Notes under the pieces: generated by a model | What the model saw: only the letters and a program-made list of their open reading frames with translations | Database searches by the model: none | Told to the model about the DNA's origin: nothing | Assembly: GCF_023101165.1 (NCBI RefSeq) | Contig: NZ_CP078076.1 | Span: 186,001-250,000 of the forward strand | Length of the DNA: 64,000 bases | DNA from: Microbacterium sufflavum | GTDB lineage: Bacteria > Actinomycetota > Actinomycetes > Actinomycetales > Microbacteriaceae | Reading direction: 5' to 3' | In this document: one piece after another, positions 1 through 8,701 of the stretch | Layout: every line of letters begins with the position of its first letter | How positions within the stretch are numbered: the first letter of the stretch is position 1 | Program-made: the position numbers and the translations under genes

Positions 1-40
1 ACCACTCAAACAACCGGGAACGCGCATCCCAGCCGTTAGC

Positions 41-751
41 ATGAACGACATGTCGACCACCCGTCTCGTCGTCCTCGGCGCCGTGAAGCAGTTCCAGCCG
101 GTACACGGCTACTTCCTCCGGCGAGAACTGATGACCTGGCACGTCGACGAGTGGGCGCACATCCAGCCCGGCTCGATCTACAACGCCCTCCGGGCCCTGG
201 AGGTCGACGGGTACATCACGGAGAGCGGCACCGAGGCCGAGGGCAAGCGCCCCGCCCGCACCACGTATCGCATCACCCCCTCGGGCGAGGTCGAGCTGCA
301 GCGGATGCTGCGCGAGAACCTCTGGAACGTGGCGGCCTTCGACACCCAGGCGATCATGACCGTCGCCTCGTTCATGTTCGTGCTGAGCCGCCAGGAGGTC
401 ATCGCGGGCCTGGAGCACCGCCTCATCAAGAGCGACGCGATCATCACGCAGAACGGCTTCGACGTGCAGGACACCCTGCGCTCCGAGACCACGCCGAAGT
501 ACGTGCGAGAGATCTTCGACCTCTCCACCGCCCGGCTCACCGCCGAGAAGCAGTGGCTGCTCGACCTGCTGGAACGGCTGCGGGCCGGCGAGTACGCCTT
601 CGCGGGCGAGACGGCCGAGGACACGACGCCGGAGCGGGAGGCGGCGGCCGCCACGACGAAGAGCGCCGCCAAGACGGCGACGAAGAGCCCCGCCAAGACG
701 GCGAAGAAGAGCCCCGCGAAGACAGCGACGAAGAGCCCCGCGAAGGACTGA
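41..751 (+). CDS. PadR-family transcriptional regulator with a Lys/Ala/Pro tail
   Basis: Winged-helix repressor of 236 residues. Residues about 8-85 have the PadR HTH and wing (HGYFLRREL, then GSIYNALRALEVDGYI). Residues about 90-195 form the helical part used for dimerisation in this family. Residues about 204-236 are a repetitive Lys/Ala/Ser/Pro tail resembling the basic tails of HupB or histone H1, encoded by 24-nt tandem repeats. ATG at 41 is taken as start; an in-frame ATG at 50 is possible, and neither has a clear ribosome site. The gene converges on the ribokinase gene with 32 nt between stops. Inference: it may control the adjacent uptake/catabolic operon, but genes to its left are outside the window, so this is uncertain. 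The family assignment is firm. Confidence 0.9.
   Translation: MNDMSTTRLVVLGAVKQFQPVHGYFLRRELMTWHVDEWAHIQPGSIYNALRALEVDGYITESGTEAEGKRPARTTYRITPSGEVELQRMLRENLWNVAAFDTQAIMTVASFMFVLSRQEVIAGLEHRLIKSDAIITQNGFDVQDTLRSETTPKYVREIFDLSTARLTAEKQWLLDLLERLRAGEYAFAGETAEDTTPEREAAAATTKSAAKTATKSPAKTAKKSPAKTATKSPAKD
677..748 (+). repeat. Three 24-nt tandem repeats in the PadR gene tail
   Basis: Three consecutive 24-nt units (677-700, 701-724, 725-748) differ at a few bases and each encode an eight-residue unit of the form A-T/K-K-S-P-A-K-x. They lie in frame at the 3' end of the PadR gene, so unit gain or loss would change tail length without a frameshift. Confidence 0.85.
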
Positions 752-783
752 CCGCACCCCGCGCCGTCCCCTCCGGACCGGCC

Positions 784-1668
784 TCAGCGCGTCGCCGTCA
801 GCTCCGCCAGCGCCTCGGGCGTGAGCGCCGGAGTGGTCGCTCCCCGGTGCAGCGCCACGATCGCCCCCGCGGCGCACGCGAGGACGAGGGCGTCCTCCAC
901 CGGCACTCGACGGGCGAGCGCACCGGCGAGCGCGCCGCAGAACGCGTCGCCCGCGCCCGTCGTGTCGACCGGATCGATACGGAACGCCTCGACGTGCACA
1001 ACCGGGCGACCGGTGCGGTGCAGGTCCACTCCCCCGGCGCCGCGCGTGAGCACCACGGTCGCGGCCCCGGCGCGGTGCAGGAGGTCGATGCCGCCGAGCT
1101 CCGCGCACTCCGTCTCGTTCACCACGAGCACGTCCACGCACTCCAGCAGCCCGAGGGTCGCGGCGTGGGCGGGGGCGGCGTTCAGCACGGTCGTGGCGCC
1201 GGCGTCGCGCGCCGCCCGCAGTGCCGCCGACACCGCGGGCACAGGCACCTCGAGCTGCGCCAGCACGACGGCGGCCCCGGAGACCCCGGCGACCGCATCC
1301 TCCGGCGACAGCTCCGCGTTCGCGCCGGCCGCGACGATGATGCTGTTGTCGCCGCCCTCCAGCGCCAGCACGTGCGCGACCCCGGTCGGGGCGGTATCCG
1401 AGCGGCGCAGGGCCGAGGTCACCCCGGCGTCGACGAGCGTGCGCTCCAGCAGTGCGGCGCCCTCGTCCGTCCCGACCACACCGCAGAACCGCGTCGGCGC
1501 GCCGCTGCGGGCCGCGGCGACCGCCTGGTTCAGGCCCTTGCCGCCCGCGAAACGGCCGCCGGCGCGGCCCAGCAGTGTCTCGCCGATGCGCGGGGGGCGC
1601 GACACCTCGACCACCAGATCGAGGTTCGCGCTCCCCACGACAGCGACGCCGGACAGCTCGTCAGACAC
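784..1668 (-). CDS. rbsK: Ribokinase (PfkB family), RcaD-like
   Basis: PfkB-family sugar kinase of 294 residues, the usual ribokinase length. The N-terminal GSANLDLV strand, the GGKGLNQAVAAAR substrate loop and the C-terminal DTTGAGDAFCGAL motif, whose last Asp is the catalytic base and whose glycines form the anion hole, mark it as a D-ribose kinase making ribose 5-phosphate. The GTG start at 1668 overlaps the monooxygenase stop by 8 nt, so the two are translationally coupled. It is the last gene of a five-gene operon. In Microbacterium maritypicum a ribokinase (RcaD) follows riboflavin cleavage by RcaE; the pairing here suggests the same job. It could instead serve another riboside, since PfkB substrate preference is hard to read from sequence. 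Confidence 0.85.
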   Translation of the reverse strand: MSDELSGVAVVGSANLDLVVEVSRPPRIGETLLGRAGGRFAGGKGLNQAVAAARSGAPTRFCGVVGTDEGAALLERTLVDAGVTSALRRSDTAPTGVAHVLALEGGDNSIIVAAGANAELSPEDAVAGVSGAAVVLAQLEVPVPAVSAALRAARDAGATTVLNAAPAHAATLGLLECVDVLVVNETECAELGGIDLLHRAGAATVVLTRGAGGVDLHRTGRPVVHVEAFRIDPVDTTGAGDAFCGALAGALARRVPVEDALVLACAAGAIVALHRGATTPALTPEALAELTATR

Positions 1669-3037
1669 GCGCCATCGACCGGCGGAACGTCGAACCCACG
1701 TGCGACTCGGCCAGCGCGGGCGTCGGGGTTCCCATCAGCCGCTCGCGCAGCGACTGCGGCTCGTCGGACGGCTCGGCGATCGCGCCGCGCTCCTTCAGGA
1801 TCGGCAGCACATGCTCGATGAAGTCCTTCGTGGACGCCGGCGGGATGACCGGGGCGAACAGGAAGCCGTCGAGGTCGGCGCCGTCGGCGAGCGCGATCAT
1901 CCGGTCGGCCACCTGCTCCGGGGTGCCGACGAGCGGGCGGGCGCCGACGCCGTGCGCGTGCCAGTCGCCCAGCACGTCGCCCACGGTCTTGTCGGCGAAG
2001 CGCGCGACCTGGGTCTGCGACAGCTCCGTGCTCAGCTCCGACATCGGTGTGCCCGGGTCGTACGACGACAGGTCGAGGCCGGTGAACCAGGCGTAGGAGG
2101 CGACCGTGACCTCGGGGTTCTGGGCGTCGGCGACCTCGGCGTACGTGCGACGAGCCTCCTCCTCGGTGCTGCCGACGACGGCGGCGAACGCGGACATGAT
2201 CTTGACCTCGTGCGCGGCGCGGCCGTTCTTCACGGCCTCCTCGCGGATCGCGGTCGCGTGGCCGCGGAGCTGCTCGACCGAGCCGCTGCCGACGAAGATC
2301 GCCTCGCCGTGCTTGCCGCCGAACTCGCGGCCGGCCGGAGACGCGCCCGCCTGGAACAGCACCGGGGTGCCCTGCGGCGAGCGCTGCGTGTTGCCGTAGC
2401 CGTGCGAGCGGAAGTACGGGCCGTCGTGCGCGATGCGGTGCACCTTGGCCGGGTCGGCGAAGCGGCCGGACTTGTCGCGCTCGAGCGCCCCCTCCTCCCA
2501 CGCCTGCTCCCACAGCTTGTACACGACCTGCATGAAGTCGTCGGCCATCAGGTAGCGCTCGTCGTGCCCGACCATCGGCACCCCGAAGCCCTGCACGGCG
2601 GTGTCGGCGGTGCCGGTCGTGACGACGTTCCAGCCGATGCGCCCGCCGGACAGGATGTCGAGGCTGGCCATGCGCCGCGCGAACGCGTAGGGCGGCTCCA
2701 GCAGCGTCGACCCGGTGGCGACGAGTCCGAGACGCGTGGTCTGCGGAATGAGAGCCGCGAGGAGCACGGCGGGGTCGAGTCGCGGCAGGTCGAGGCCTTC
2801 GATCGAGCAGATGTCGGGACGCTCGCCCGCGACGTCGGCCCACCCCCACGCGTCGGCGAGGAACAGGAAGTCGAAGCCCGCGTCCTCCGCCAGGCGCGCG
2901 GTGTCGCGCCAGTAGTCGAGTCGGTCGAAGAGGTAGCGCCCGTTGTCCGGGTGGCGCCAGGTCGCAGTGCCGGAGTCGTTCGCCTGCGCGTTCTCGAAGA
3001 GGCCGAGGCGCAGCTGCTTCACGGGGTGATCGGTCAT
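1661..3037 (-). CDS. LLM-class flavin-dependent monooxygenase, candidate riboflavin lyase (RcaE-like)
   Basis: TIM-barrel luciferase-like monooxygenase of 458 residues in the NtaA/SnaA/DszA branch, which uses reduced FMN and oxygen supplied by a separate reductase. Visible hallmarks are AEDAGFDFLFLAD near residue 50, the SGGRIGWNVVTTG barrel strand near 135, GHDERY near 160, and FQAGASPAGREF near 230, all typical of this branch. The ATG at 3037 sits behind a good GGAAGG-type site; longer frames upstream lack support. It lies between an ABC permease gene (104 nt gap) and a ribokinase gene overlapping by 8 nt. Known: RcaE of M. maritypicum is in this family and splits riboflavin into lumichrome and ribose. 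Inference: the ribokinase partner and NMT1-type transporter favour riboflavin over sulfonates or nitrilotriacetate. No flavin reductase gene is in view. Confidence 0.8.
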   Translation of the reverse strand: MTDHPVKQLRLGLFENAQANDSGTATWRHPDNGRYLFDRLDYWRDTARLAEDAGFDFLFLADAWGWADVAGERPDICSIEGLDLPRLDPAVLLAALIPQTTRLGLVATGSTLLEPPYAFARRMASLDILSGGRIGWNVVTTGTADTAVQGFGVPMVGHDERYLMADDFMQVVYKLWEQAWEEGALERDKSGRFADPAKVHRIAHDGPYFRSHGYGNTQRSPQGTPVLFQAGASPAGREFGGKHGEAIFVGSGSVEQLRGHATAIREEAVKNGRAAHEVKIMSAFAAVVGSTEEEARRTYAEVADAQNPEVTVASYAWFTGLDLSSYDPGTPMSELSTELSQTQVARFADKTVGDVLGDWHAHGVGARPLVGTPEQVADRMIALADGADLDGFLFAPVIPPASTKDFIEHVLPILKERGAIAEPSDEPQSLRERLMGTPTPALAESHVGSTFRRSMARV

Positions 3038-3141
3038 GGCGGGTGCCTTCCTTGTGGGTGGGTGGTGTCGTCGTGGGGTGTCCGGGCACGCCGGGGGAAC
3101 CCCGGGGGCGGGGGCGCACCCCCGGGGCGGGTGGGGCCGGG

Positions 3142-3990
3142 TCAGCCCTTGGCGGTGACCTCGCCGTCGCTCCACCACAGGACGCGCTTGCGCACGACCG
3201 CGAGGAGCACGATCAGGAGCACGCCGAGCAGGCAGAGCAGCGCGATGCTGGCCCAGGTGACGGGGAGGTTCGCCTGTGCGGCGGAGGTGGTGACGAGCGA
3301 GCCGAGGCCGGCCTGCTGCCCGGCGGCGACGAACTCCGCGACCGCGGCTCCGACCACGGCCAGCGGCAGGGCGATCCGCAGCCCGGCGAAGACGTAGGGC
3401 ATGCTGCCAGGGAATCGCAGTTCGCGGAAGATCTCCCACCGCGAGGCATGCAGGGTCTTGAACACGTCGAGCGCCTTCTGGTCGACGTCGCGGAGTCCGG
3501 CGAGCGAGTTGACCAGCATCGGGAAGAACACCACCAGCCCGGTCACGATGAACTTCGGCACCATGCCGAAGCCGAACGCGACGACCAGCGCGGGGGCGAT
3601 CGCGACGATCGGCGTGACCATCACGATGATCACGAGCGGCATGACGGCCCGTTCGATGATCTGGAACTCTGCCATCACCACCGCCAGCAGGAACCCGGCG
3701 AGGATGCCGGCCGAGGCGCCGACCACCACTTCGAGCAGCGTCACCAGGAAGTTCGACCAGTACATGCCCGCGTCGTCGACGAGGCTTCCTCCGATCGCCT
3801 CCAGCGTGGGCAGCACATAGGGGTTGGTCCATGCGACGATCTGCCACAGCAGCGCCGCGATCACGAAGGTGATGAGGGTGGGCAGCCACGATCCCCAGCG
3901 CAGCCACGACGGGACGCCGCGGCGGGGGGTCTCGCGCAGGCGCGCGGTGGCGAGGGTGGCGGTGGTGTCTCTCATGGTCAGCTCAGACAT
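3142..3990 (-). CDS. ABC transporter permease, SsuC/ThiX/RibX type
   Basis: Binding-protein-dependent permease of 282 residues with about six membrane segments and the EAA-type cytoplasmic loop (about residues 170-190, DVDQKALDVFKTLHASRWE). It belongs to the nitrate/sulfonate/taurine/HMP-type group. The ATG at 3990 overlaps the ATPase stop by 8 nt (ATGTCTGA) and has GGAG seven bases upstream. A later in-frame ATG at 3975 is less likely. A GC-rich inverted repeat at about 3090-3125 lies between this gene and the monooxygenase gene and could lower downstream transcription. Together with the neighbouring ATPase and NMT1-like binding protein it forms a complete importer; riboflavin (RibXY-like) is inferred from the downstream enzymes. 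Confidence 0.88.
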   Translation of the reverse strand: MSELTMRDTTATLATARLRETPRRGVPSWLRWGSWLPTLITFVIAALLWQIVAWTNPYVLPTLEAIGGSLVDDAGMYWSNFLVTLLEVVVGASAGILAGFLLAVVMAEFQIIERAVMPLVIIVMVTPIVAIAPALVVAFGFGMVPKFIVTGLVVFFPMLVNSLAGLRDVDQKALDVFKTLHASRWEIFRELRFPGSMPYVFAGLRIALPLAVVGAAVAEFVAAGQQAGLGSLVTTSAAQANLPVTWASIALLCLLGVLLIVLLAVVRKRVLWWSDGEVTAKG

Positions 3991-4780
3991 GGGCCTTCTC
4001 CGTCTGCGCGCGCAGCGCACCGCGCACGACTGCTTCCAGGTCGCGGAACTCGTCGGTGGCGTACGCCTCCTCGGTGCGGGGCCGCGGCAGGTTCACGTCG
4101 ATCACCTCGGCGATGCGCCCGGGGTGGGCGGCCATCACCACGATCCGGTCCGAGAGCATGATGGCCTCGGGCACGGAGTGCGTGACGAACATGACGGCCT
4201 TGCGGTTGGACTGCCAGAAGTCCAGCAGGGCGATGCGCTGCAGGTCGCGGTTCATCTCGTCGAGGGCCGAGAACGGTTCGTCCATCAGCATGATCGCCGG
4301 GTCGAACACGAAGGCCCTGGCGATCGCAGCGCGCTGCTGCATGCCGCCGGACAGCTGCCCGGGGTACTTCTTCAGGGCATGCCCGAGGCCGAAGGTCGAC
4401 AGCAGCTCCGCGGGGTCGCGGAGGGCGCGGTCGCCGTTCGCCCCGCGGTTGATCCGCACGGGGAGCTCGACGTTCTCGCGCACGGTCTTCCACGGAAGCA
4501 GGGCGGGCGACTGCGGCACGAGGCCGATCTTCTTGTCGCGGGATGCCGCGGTGACGCTCTCGCCGTCGATGGTCACGGTGCCCGAGTCGGCGTCGAGGAG
4601 CCCGGCGACGACCTTGAGCAGCGTCGACTTGCCGCAGCCGCTCGGGCCGATCACCGACACGAACTCGCCCATGCCGATCGTGAGGCTCACGTCGTCGAGC
4701 ACGGTGACCCTGGCTCCGTCGACCCCGAACGACTTCGAGACGTTGCGCACCTCGACGCCGGCGCCCGTGGCCGCGGTCAT
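3983..4780 (-). CDS. ABC transporter ATP-binding protein, SsuB/ThiZ type
   Basis: Cytoplasmic ATPase subunit of 265 residues. Walker A (GPSGCGKST) is near residue 43, a Q-loop (GLVPQSPALLPW) near 85, the ABC signature (LSGGMQQRAAIARA) near 140 and Walker B with catalytic Glu (MLMDEPFSALD) near 160; the switch His is in MFVTHSVPEA. The ATG at 4780 shares one base with the stop of the binding-protein gene (TGATG), so a longer upstream frame is rejected. It overlaps the permease start by 8 nt at its 3' end. It powers the importer encoded by its two neighbours; substrate is not readable from an ATPase. Confidence 0.93.
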   Translation of the reverse strand: MTAATGAGVEVRNVSKSFGVDGARVTVLDDVSLTIGMGEFVSVIGPSGCGKSTLLKVVAGLLDADSGTVTIDGESVTAASRDKKIGLVPQSPALLPWKTVRENVELPVRINRGANGDRALRDPAELLSTFGLGHALKKYPGQLSGGMQQRAAIARAFVFDPAIMLMDEPFSALDEMNRDLQRIALLDFWQSNRKAVMFVTHSVPEAIMLSDRIVVMAAHPGRIAEVIDVNLPRPRTEEAYATDEFRDLEAVVRGALRAQTEKAHV

Positions 4781-5883
4781 CACTTCGCCGTCCAGATGAG
4801 CTCGTCGCCGTCGTAGAGGTCGGCCACCAGGTCGGGGTCCATCATGTCGGCGATCGCGGGCAGGTTCTTCACGTCGCCGTACTCCTGCACGATCTCGTAC
4901 TCGGGCTCCCACATGGCCTCGGTCTGCACGCCGGGGTTGCCGCCCGCGCTCTCACGCACCCAGGCCGACTCGACCTCCCACGTGCGGGCGAGCTGGTCGC
5001 GCGGGAACGCGGCGCCCTGGCCGTTCTCCTCCGCGAGCTCGGCGAGCATGTCGATGCACTCGTCGGACTCGTCGAGGCAGAACTGCAGTGCCTTGAGGCT
5101 CGCGCGCAGGAAGTCGGCGGCGACCTCGCGGTGCTCGGCGAGGAAACGCGAGTTCACCTCCATCACGTTGTAGGTGCCCTCGACGCCGAGGTCGGACGGC
5201 AGGAACTCGCTGAACGGGAGGTCCTGCGCCTTGAGGGTCTGCGGCTGGTTGGAGGCGTAGCCGACGATCGCGTCGACCTGCTCGCGCACGACCACGGTGG
5301 GGTCGTAGTTGGTCATCTTCACCATCTCGACCTTCGACACGTCGACGCCGGCCTCGTCGAGCATGGCCGAGGCGATGGGCGTGAGGTTGATGAAGTAGCC
5401 GAGCGAGCCGCCCTCGAGGTCGGTGAGGTCCTCGAGCTTCTCGTTGCCGAAGATCGAGAACGGCGGGGTCGTGCCGTAGGTCGCGACGGCCGTGAGGTTC
5501 TTGCTGTTGGCGGCGGCGAGCATCACGTCGGACGCGGAGCCGAGGGCGGTGAACTGCGCCTGACCGGAGGCGACGAGCTGCTGTCCGTTCGCGCCGGAGG
5601 CGTTGATCTCGACATCGAGGCAGAGGTCGTCGAAGTAGCCGAGCTCCTTCGCGAGGAACACGTCAAGCTGCCCGGCGCTGGCGGAGTAGCCGTAGCCGGA
5701 GATGTAGGTGATGGTGCCGGCGTCCTGGTTGCGCTGGCAGGCGTCGGATCCGTCTGCGCTCGTGGGGGCGGTATCGCCGCCCGGCGTCTGCGCGGAGCAT
5801 GCTCCGAGCGTCAGCGTGGCGGCGAGAACGCACGTCAGGGTGGCAGTGGTGCGGAATCGGGTTTCCGCAGAGGAAGTAGCCAT
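4780..5883 (-). CDS. NMT1/THI5-like ABC substrate-binding lipoprotein
   Basis: First gene of the operon, 367 residues. A signal peptide ends in lipobox LGAC with Cys at residue 29, so the mature protein is a membrane-anchored lipoprotein. The rest is the NMT1/SsuA-like fold: TITYISGYGYSASAG near residue 55, then FLAKELGYFDD and the GQQLVASGQAQF hinge-type segment. Known members bind HMP (ThiY), riboflavin (RibY), sulfonates or taurine. ATG at 5883 is chosen because GAAGGGA lies seven bases upstream; an upstream ATG at 5910 has no such site. Inference: given the lyase-like monooxygenase and ribokinase downstream, a flavin or ribosylated heterocycle is the best guess for ligand. Confidence 0.88.
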   Translation of the reverse strand: MATSSAETRFRTTATLTCVLAATLTLGACSAQTPGGDTAPTSADGSDACQRNQDAGTITYISGYGYSASAGQLDVFLAKELGYFDDLCLDVEINASGANGQQLVASGQAQFTALGSASDVMLAAANSKNLTAVATYGTTPPFSIFGNEKLEDLTDLEGGSLGYFINLTPIASAMLDEAGVDVSKVEMVKMTNYDPTVVVREQVDAIVGYASNQPQTLKAQDLPFSEFLPSDLGVEGTYNVMEVNSRFLAEHREVAADFLRASLKALQFCLDESDECIDMLAELAEENGQGAAFPRDQLARTWEVESAWVRESAGGNPGVQTEAMWEPEYEIVQEYGDVKNLPAIADMMDPDLVADLYDGDELIWTAK

Positions 5884-5932
5884 GAGGGTCCCTTCTCGGC
5901 CGTTCGTCATTGATGGCTCGATGAAAGTAACA

Positions 5933-5948
5933 TAGTCAATCTTGACTA
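5933..5948. promoter_or_regulatory. Perfect inverted repeat TAGTCAA-tc-TTGACTA upstream of the transport operon
   Basis: A perfect 7+7 nt palindrome with a 2-nt spacer lies 50 nt before the binding-protein start. On the minus strand it falls between a weak -35-like TTGATC (5954-5959) and a -10-like TATGTT (5929-5934). Its size and symmetry fit a dimeric repressor such as the PadR protein at the other end of the locus; that link is inference. Confidence 0.5.
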
Positions 5949-6086
5949 AGCAAGATCAAACTAAGTTCGTCCTGCACGATCGGGCGACGGGCGCACGACT
6001 CTCCCGACCGTCGGGTCGTGCACGCGGAACACCGTCGTGCATGCGGGGCACGAACGGGGCGGAGGTGGGGCCGGGGTCGGGCGAGG

Positions 6087-7214
6087 TCAGGCGGGGAGGG
6101 AGCGGAGCGGCCAGGCGGGCCACCAGCCGTCGTCGAGCCCGCGCAGCAGGGCGGCCGCGCGCTCTCGCGCCTCGTCGGGCATCTCCGGCGCAGGACCGGA
6201 GCTGCTCTCCCGCCGCTCGCCGTCCGGCGACCGGATCTCCGTGTACAGCCACGCACGGCGACCCACGGGGTACTTCTCCCGGAAGCCCCCGGCGGCGACC
6301 GACAGCACGATCCGCTCCAGTTCGTCCGCCGCGGTCTCGGCGGTCTCGTCGCAGGCATCGCAGATGCACGAAGGCACGATCGCGTGGAAGTGGGCACCCG
6401 CGTCGATGCGGACGGAGGGAACGCCCAGCGTGATCGTGATCTGCGCACCGCGCGCCGGTTCGAGCACGACGCGCTCGGTCCCTCCCTCCCCCCTCTCTCG
6501 CCGCACCTCGACCTCGTACTCGCGACGGAGGTGCTCGATGAGCGCGTCGACCACGAGGGACAGCGGTGCGAAGCGCTCCAGGTGGGATTCCCGGGAGTAC
6601 GACTCCTCCGGCGCGATGCCGTCGGGCCAGCGGTGTCCGTAGGGGATCCCCTCGCCGCGGTCGTCGTGGAAGGTCAGGATCGGGAGAGCAGGCCGGACAT
6701 ACGCGCGCGCCGGGACGACGACGAACGCGGGAGCCGAATCCTCCGCGGACAGCGCCCTCATCTCCTCGTCATCGATGTCGTCCTGCTCCCACGGAGCGAG
6801 CATCTGCAGGAACGCATCCCGCTGGTCGGGCTGCTGCACCATCCCCTGCACGAGACCCGCGACCGGGATCGAGAGGGTGTTGGTCCCGATCTCCGGCTCA
6901 CTCGTCATCCGCCATGTCGCGGCCGGGTGCACGACCGCGATGACGTTCCCCACGAACCGCGCCGCCCCCGCGGCCAGCGTCTCGCTCTCGAGGACCTCAG
7001 GATGACCGGCGACGAAGTCCCACGTCGCCCCGAGATCGACGGCGAGCAGCGCGGGGTCGACCTCGTGGCCCCGCGCGAATTCGGCGAAAGGCTCGAAGCC
7101 GTCGACGAACCGGACCGGCCCCGGAGCATCCGCCTGCGGGGGCATCCACAGGACCGCGGCGGCACCCGCCTCGGGCATCGGGCCGAGGGGACCGGGGAAG
7201 ACAGCACTGCTCAT
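6087..7214 (-). CDS. Uncharacterised protein with C-terminal DUF6226-like domain
   Basis: Protein of 375 residues with no signal peptide or membrane segment. Residues 1 to about 180 are an unrecognised domain rich in Pro, Ala and acidic residues (Trp at 65 and 101). Residues about 195-375 resemble DUF6226 proteins of Microbacteriaceae, including a compact cysteine cluster, CICDACDE, at 283-290 that could bind a metal. The ATG at 7214 is preceded by TACGCT and exactly six bases, with no ribosome site, so the mRNA is probably leaderless. It stands alone between the transport operon promoter and ramB. Function unknown; the DUF match is from memory of the cysteine motif and is moderate. Confidence 0.6.
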   Translation of the reverse strand: MSSAVFPGPLGPMPEAGAAAVLWMPPQADAPGPVRFVDGFEPFAEFARGHEVDPALLAVDLGATWDFVAGHPEVLESETLAAGAARFVGNVIAVVHPAATWRMTSEPEIGTNTLSIPVAGLVQGMVQQPDQRDAFLQMLAPWEQDDIDDEEMRALSAEDSAPAFVVVPARAYVRPALPILTFHDDRGEGIPYGHRWPDGIAPEESYSRESHLERFAPLSLVVDALIEHLRREYEVEVRRERGEGGTERVVLEPARGAQITITLGVPSVRIDAGAHFHAIVPSCICDACDETAETAADELERIVLSVAAGGFREKYPVGRRAWLYTEIRSPDGERRESSSGPAPEMPDEARERAAALLRGLDDGWWPAWPLRSLPA

Positions 7215-7220
7215 CGACCG

Positions 7221-7226
7221 AGCGTA
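7221..7226 (-). promoter_or_regulatory. -10 hexamer TACGCT, leaderless
   Basis: Minus-strand TACGCT followed by six bases and the ATG at 7214; transcription should begin at or next to the start codon. Confidence 0.6.
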
Positions 7227-7236
7227 CCGAGCGGGG

Positions 7237-8688
7237 TCACCGCGGCGCGTGGGCCTCCAGGAACTCGTACACGTCGGTGGTGTCCACGCCGGGGAAGGCG
7301 CCGGTGGGCAGGGTCGCCAGCAGCGTGCGCGGGGTCTTCACGTTGGGCCACGACTGTTCGCGCCACCGCCCCTCCAGCTCCGCGGGGGCACGGCGGCAGC
7401 ACACCTCGACCGAGTGCTTCGAGACGCCGCGGTGCGGGGTGTCGCGGCCCACGAACCACTTCGTGTCGTCGAACCGCACCCCCACGCTCACGGAGTGCAG
7501 CCCCTCGCTCGACGCCTCGACCCGGGCCGTGCACCAATAGGTCCCGTTGCCCGTGTCCGTGTACTGGTAGTACGGGTTGAAGCGGTCGTCCTCGTCGAAC
7601 ACGACCCGCGAGGTCCACCGTCGACAGCACATCTGTCCCTCGATCGCGCCCAGCCGATCGGTCGGGAAGTTCACGTCGTCGTTCTCGTACGCCTTGGTGA
7701 TGGTGCCCGACTCGTGCACCTTGAGGAAGTGCACCGGGATGTCGAGGTGCCGTGTCGCGAGGTTGGTGAAGCGGTGCGCGGCCGTCTCGTACGACACGGA
7801 GTAGGCGTCGCGGAGGTCCTCGATCGAGATCGCGCGCCGCTGCTTCGCGTCCTTGAGCGTCGGCACGACGTGGGCCTCCGGGATGAGGAGGGCGCCCGTG
7901 AGGTAGTTCGTCTCGACGCGCTGCCGCAGGAACTCGGCGTAGCTGCGCGGCTCGGCGTGCCCGAGGATCCGGCTCGAGAGCGCCTGCAGCACCGCCGTCC
8001 GCGCATCACCCTTGGCCGGGACGCTGCTCGACAGGTAGAGCCGTCCGTGGGCGAGATCGGCGACGCTGCGAGTGGTCTGCGGCAGGTCGGGGGCGTAGTG
8101 CAGCGTGAAGCCGAGGTAGGCGGCGATCTCCGAGGCCGTCCGCTGCGTGAGGGGTCCGCCCGGGTGCCCGACCGCGGCGAGGATCTCCGACGCCTTGGCC
8201 TCCAGGTCGGCGAAGTGGTTGTCCTGCCTCCGCATCAGGTGCCGCAGCTCCACGTTCGCCCGCCGCGCCTCCTCCGGCGTGGCCGCCCGCTCGTCCCGCA
8301 GCCGGTCGATCTCGCCGTGGAGCGCGAGCATCGCCTTCAGCGCATCGGTCGGCACGGTCTTCGCGATGCGGAACGGGTCGATGCCGAGCGCCCGGAACGT
8401 CTGGCCCTTCATCGCCCGCTCCAGCGCGACCTCCAGGCTGCTGCGCTCGTCGAGCGGCTCGCCCTCCAGCAGCGCGTCGATCGTGACCCCGAGCGCTCGC
8501 GCGATCGCCTGGAGCTGCGTGAGCTTGGGCTCGCGCTTGCCGGTCTCGATCATCGACAGCTGACTGGGAGCGCGGTCCACCGCCGTCGCGAGCTCTTCGA
8601 GGGTCATCCCCTGAGCGGTGCGCAGCTGACGGATCCGTCGCCCGATCGTGAGGGCGTCGGTGTCTTCTGCGGCCTCGGTGCTGGTCAT
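7237..8688 (-). CDS. ramB: RamB-type regulator of acetate/glyoxylate metabolism
   Basis: XRE-family regulator of 483 residues. Residues about 14-70 are the HTH ([21 protein letters not shown], then [14 protein letters not shown] with the recognition helix). A central region (about 180-310) is the IrrE/ImmA-like domain found in RamB/ScfR proteins, and the C-terminal third has paired cysteines (MCCRRW and VCCRRAP). In Corynebacterium, RamB represses aceA, aceB and acetate genes. Here it is divergent from aceA with 132 nt between starts, the expected arrangement. The ATG at 8688 follows CAGAAT by seven bases and lacks a ribosome site, so it is probably leaderless. A much longer open frame extending to 11622 on this strand is an antisense shadow of aceA/aceB. 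Confidence 0.9.
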   Translation of the reverse strand: MTSTEAAEDTDALTIGRRIRQLRTAQGMTLEELATAVDRAPSQLSMIETGKREPKLTQLQAIARALGVTIDALLEGEPLDERSSLEVALERAMKGQTFRALGIDPFRIAKTVPTDALKAMLALHGEIDRLRDERAATPEEARRANVELRHLMRRQDNHFADLEAKASEILAAVGHPGGPLTQRTASEIAAYLGFTLHYAPDLPQTTRSVADLAHGRLYLSSSVPAKGDARTAVLQALSSRILGHAEPRSYAEFLRQRVETNYLTGALLIPEAHVVPTLKDAKQRRAISIEDLRDAYSVSYETAAHRFTNLATRHLDIPVHFLKVHESGTITKAYENDDVNFPTDRLGAIEGQMCCRRWTSRVVFDEDDRFNPYYQYTDTGNGTYWCTARVEASSEGLHSVSVGVRFDDTKWFVGRDTPHRGVSKHSVEVCCRRAPAELEGRWREQSWPNVKTPRTLLATLPTGAFPGVDTTDVYEFLEAHAPR

Positions 8689-8695
8689 GGCGGGG

Positions 8696-8701
8696 ATTCT
8701 G
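8696..8701 (-). promoter_or_regulatory. -10 hexamer CAGAAT of ramB
   Basis: Minus-strand CAGAAT seven bases before the ramB ATG, with TTGTCG about 18 bases further upstream as a plausible -35 element. Confidence 0.5.

Noticed and set aside
677-748. Short tandem repeats considered as a CRISPR array
   Set aside because: Units are contiguous with no spacers, lie in a coding frame and have no cas genes nearby.
821-3397. Long open frame on the plus strand opposite the monooxygenase and ribokinase genes
   Set aside because: Arg/Ala/Ser-rich product with no family resemblance; the minus-strand genes have clear motifs and coupled starts. High GC keeps antisense frames open.
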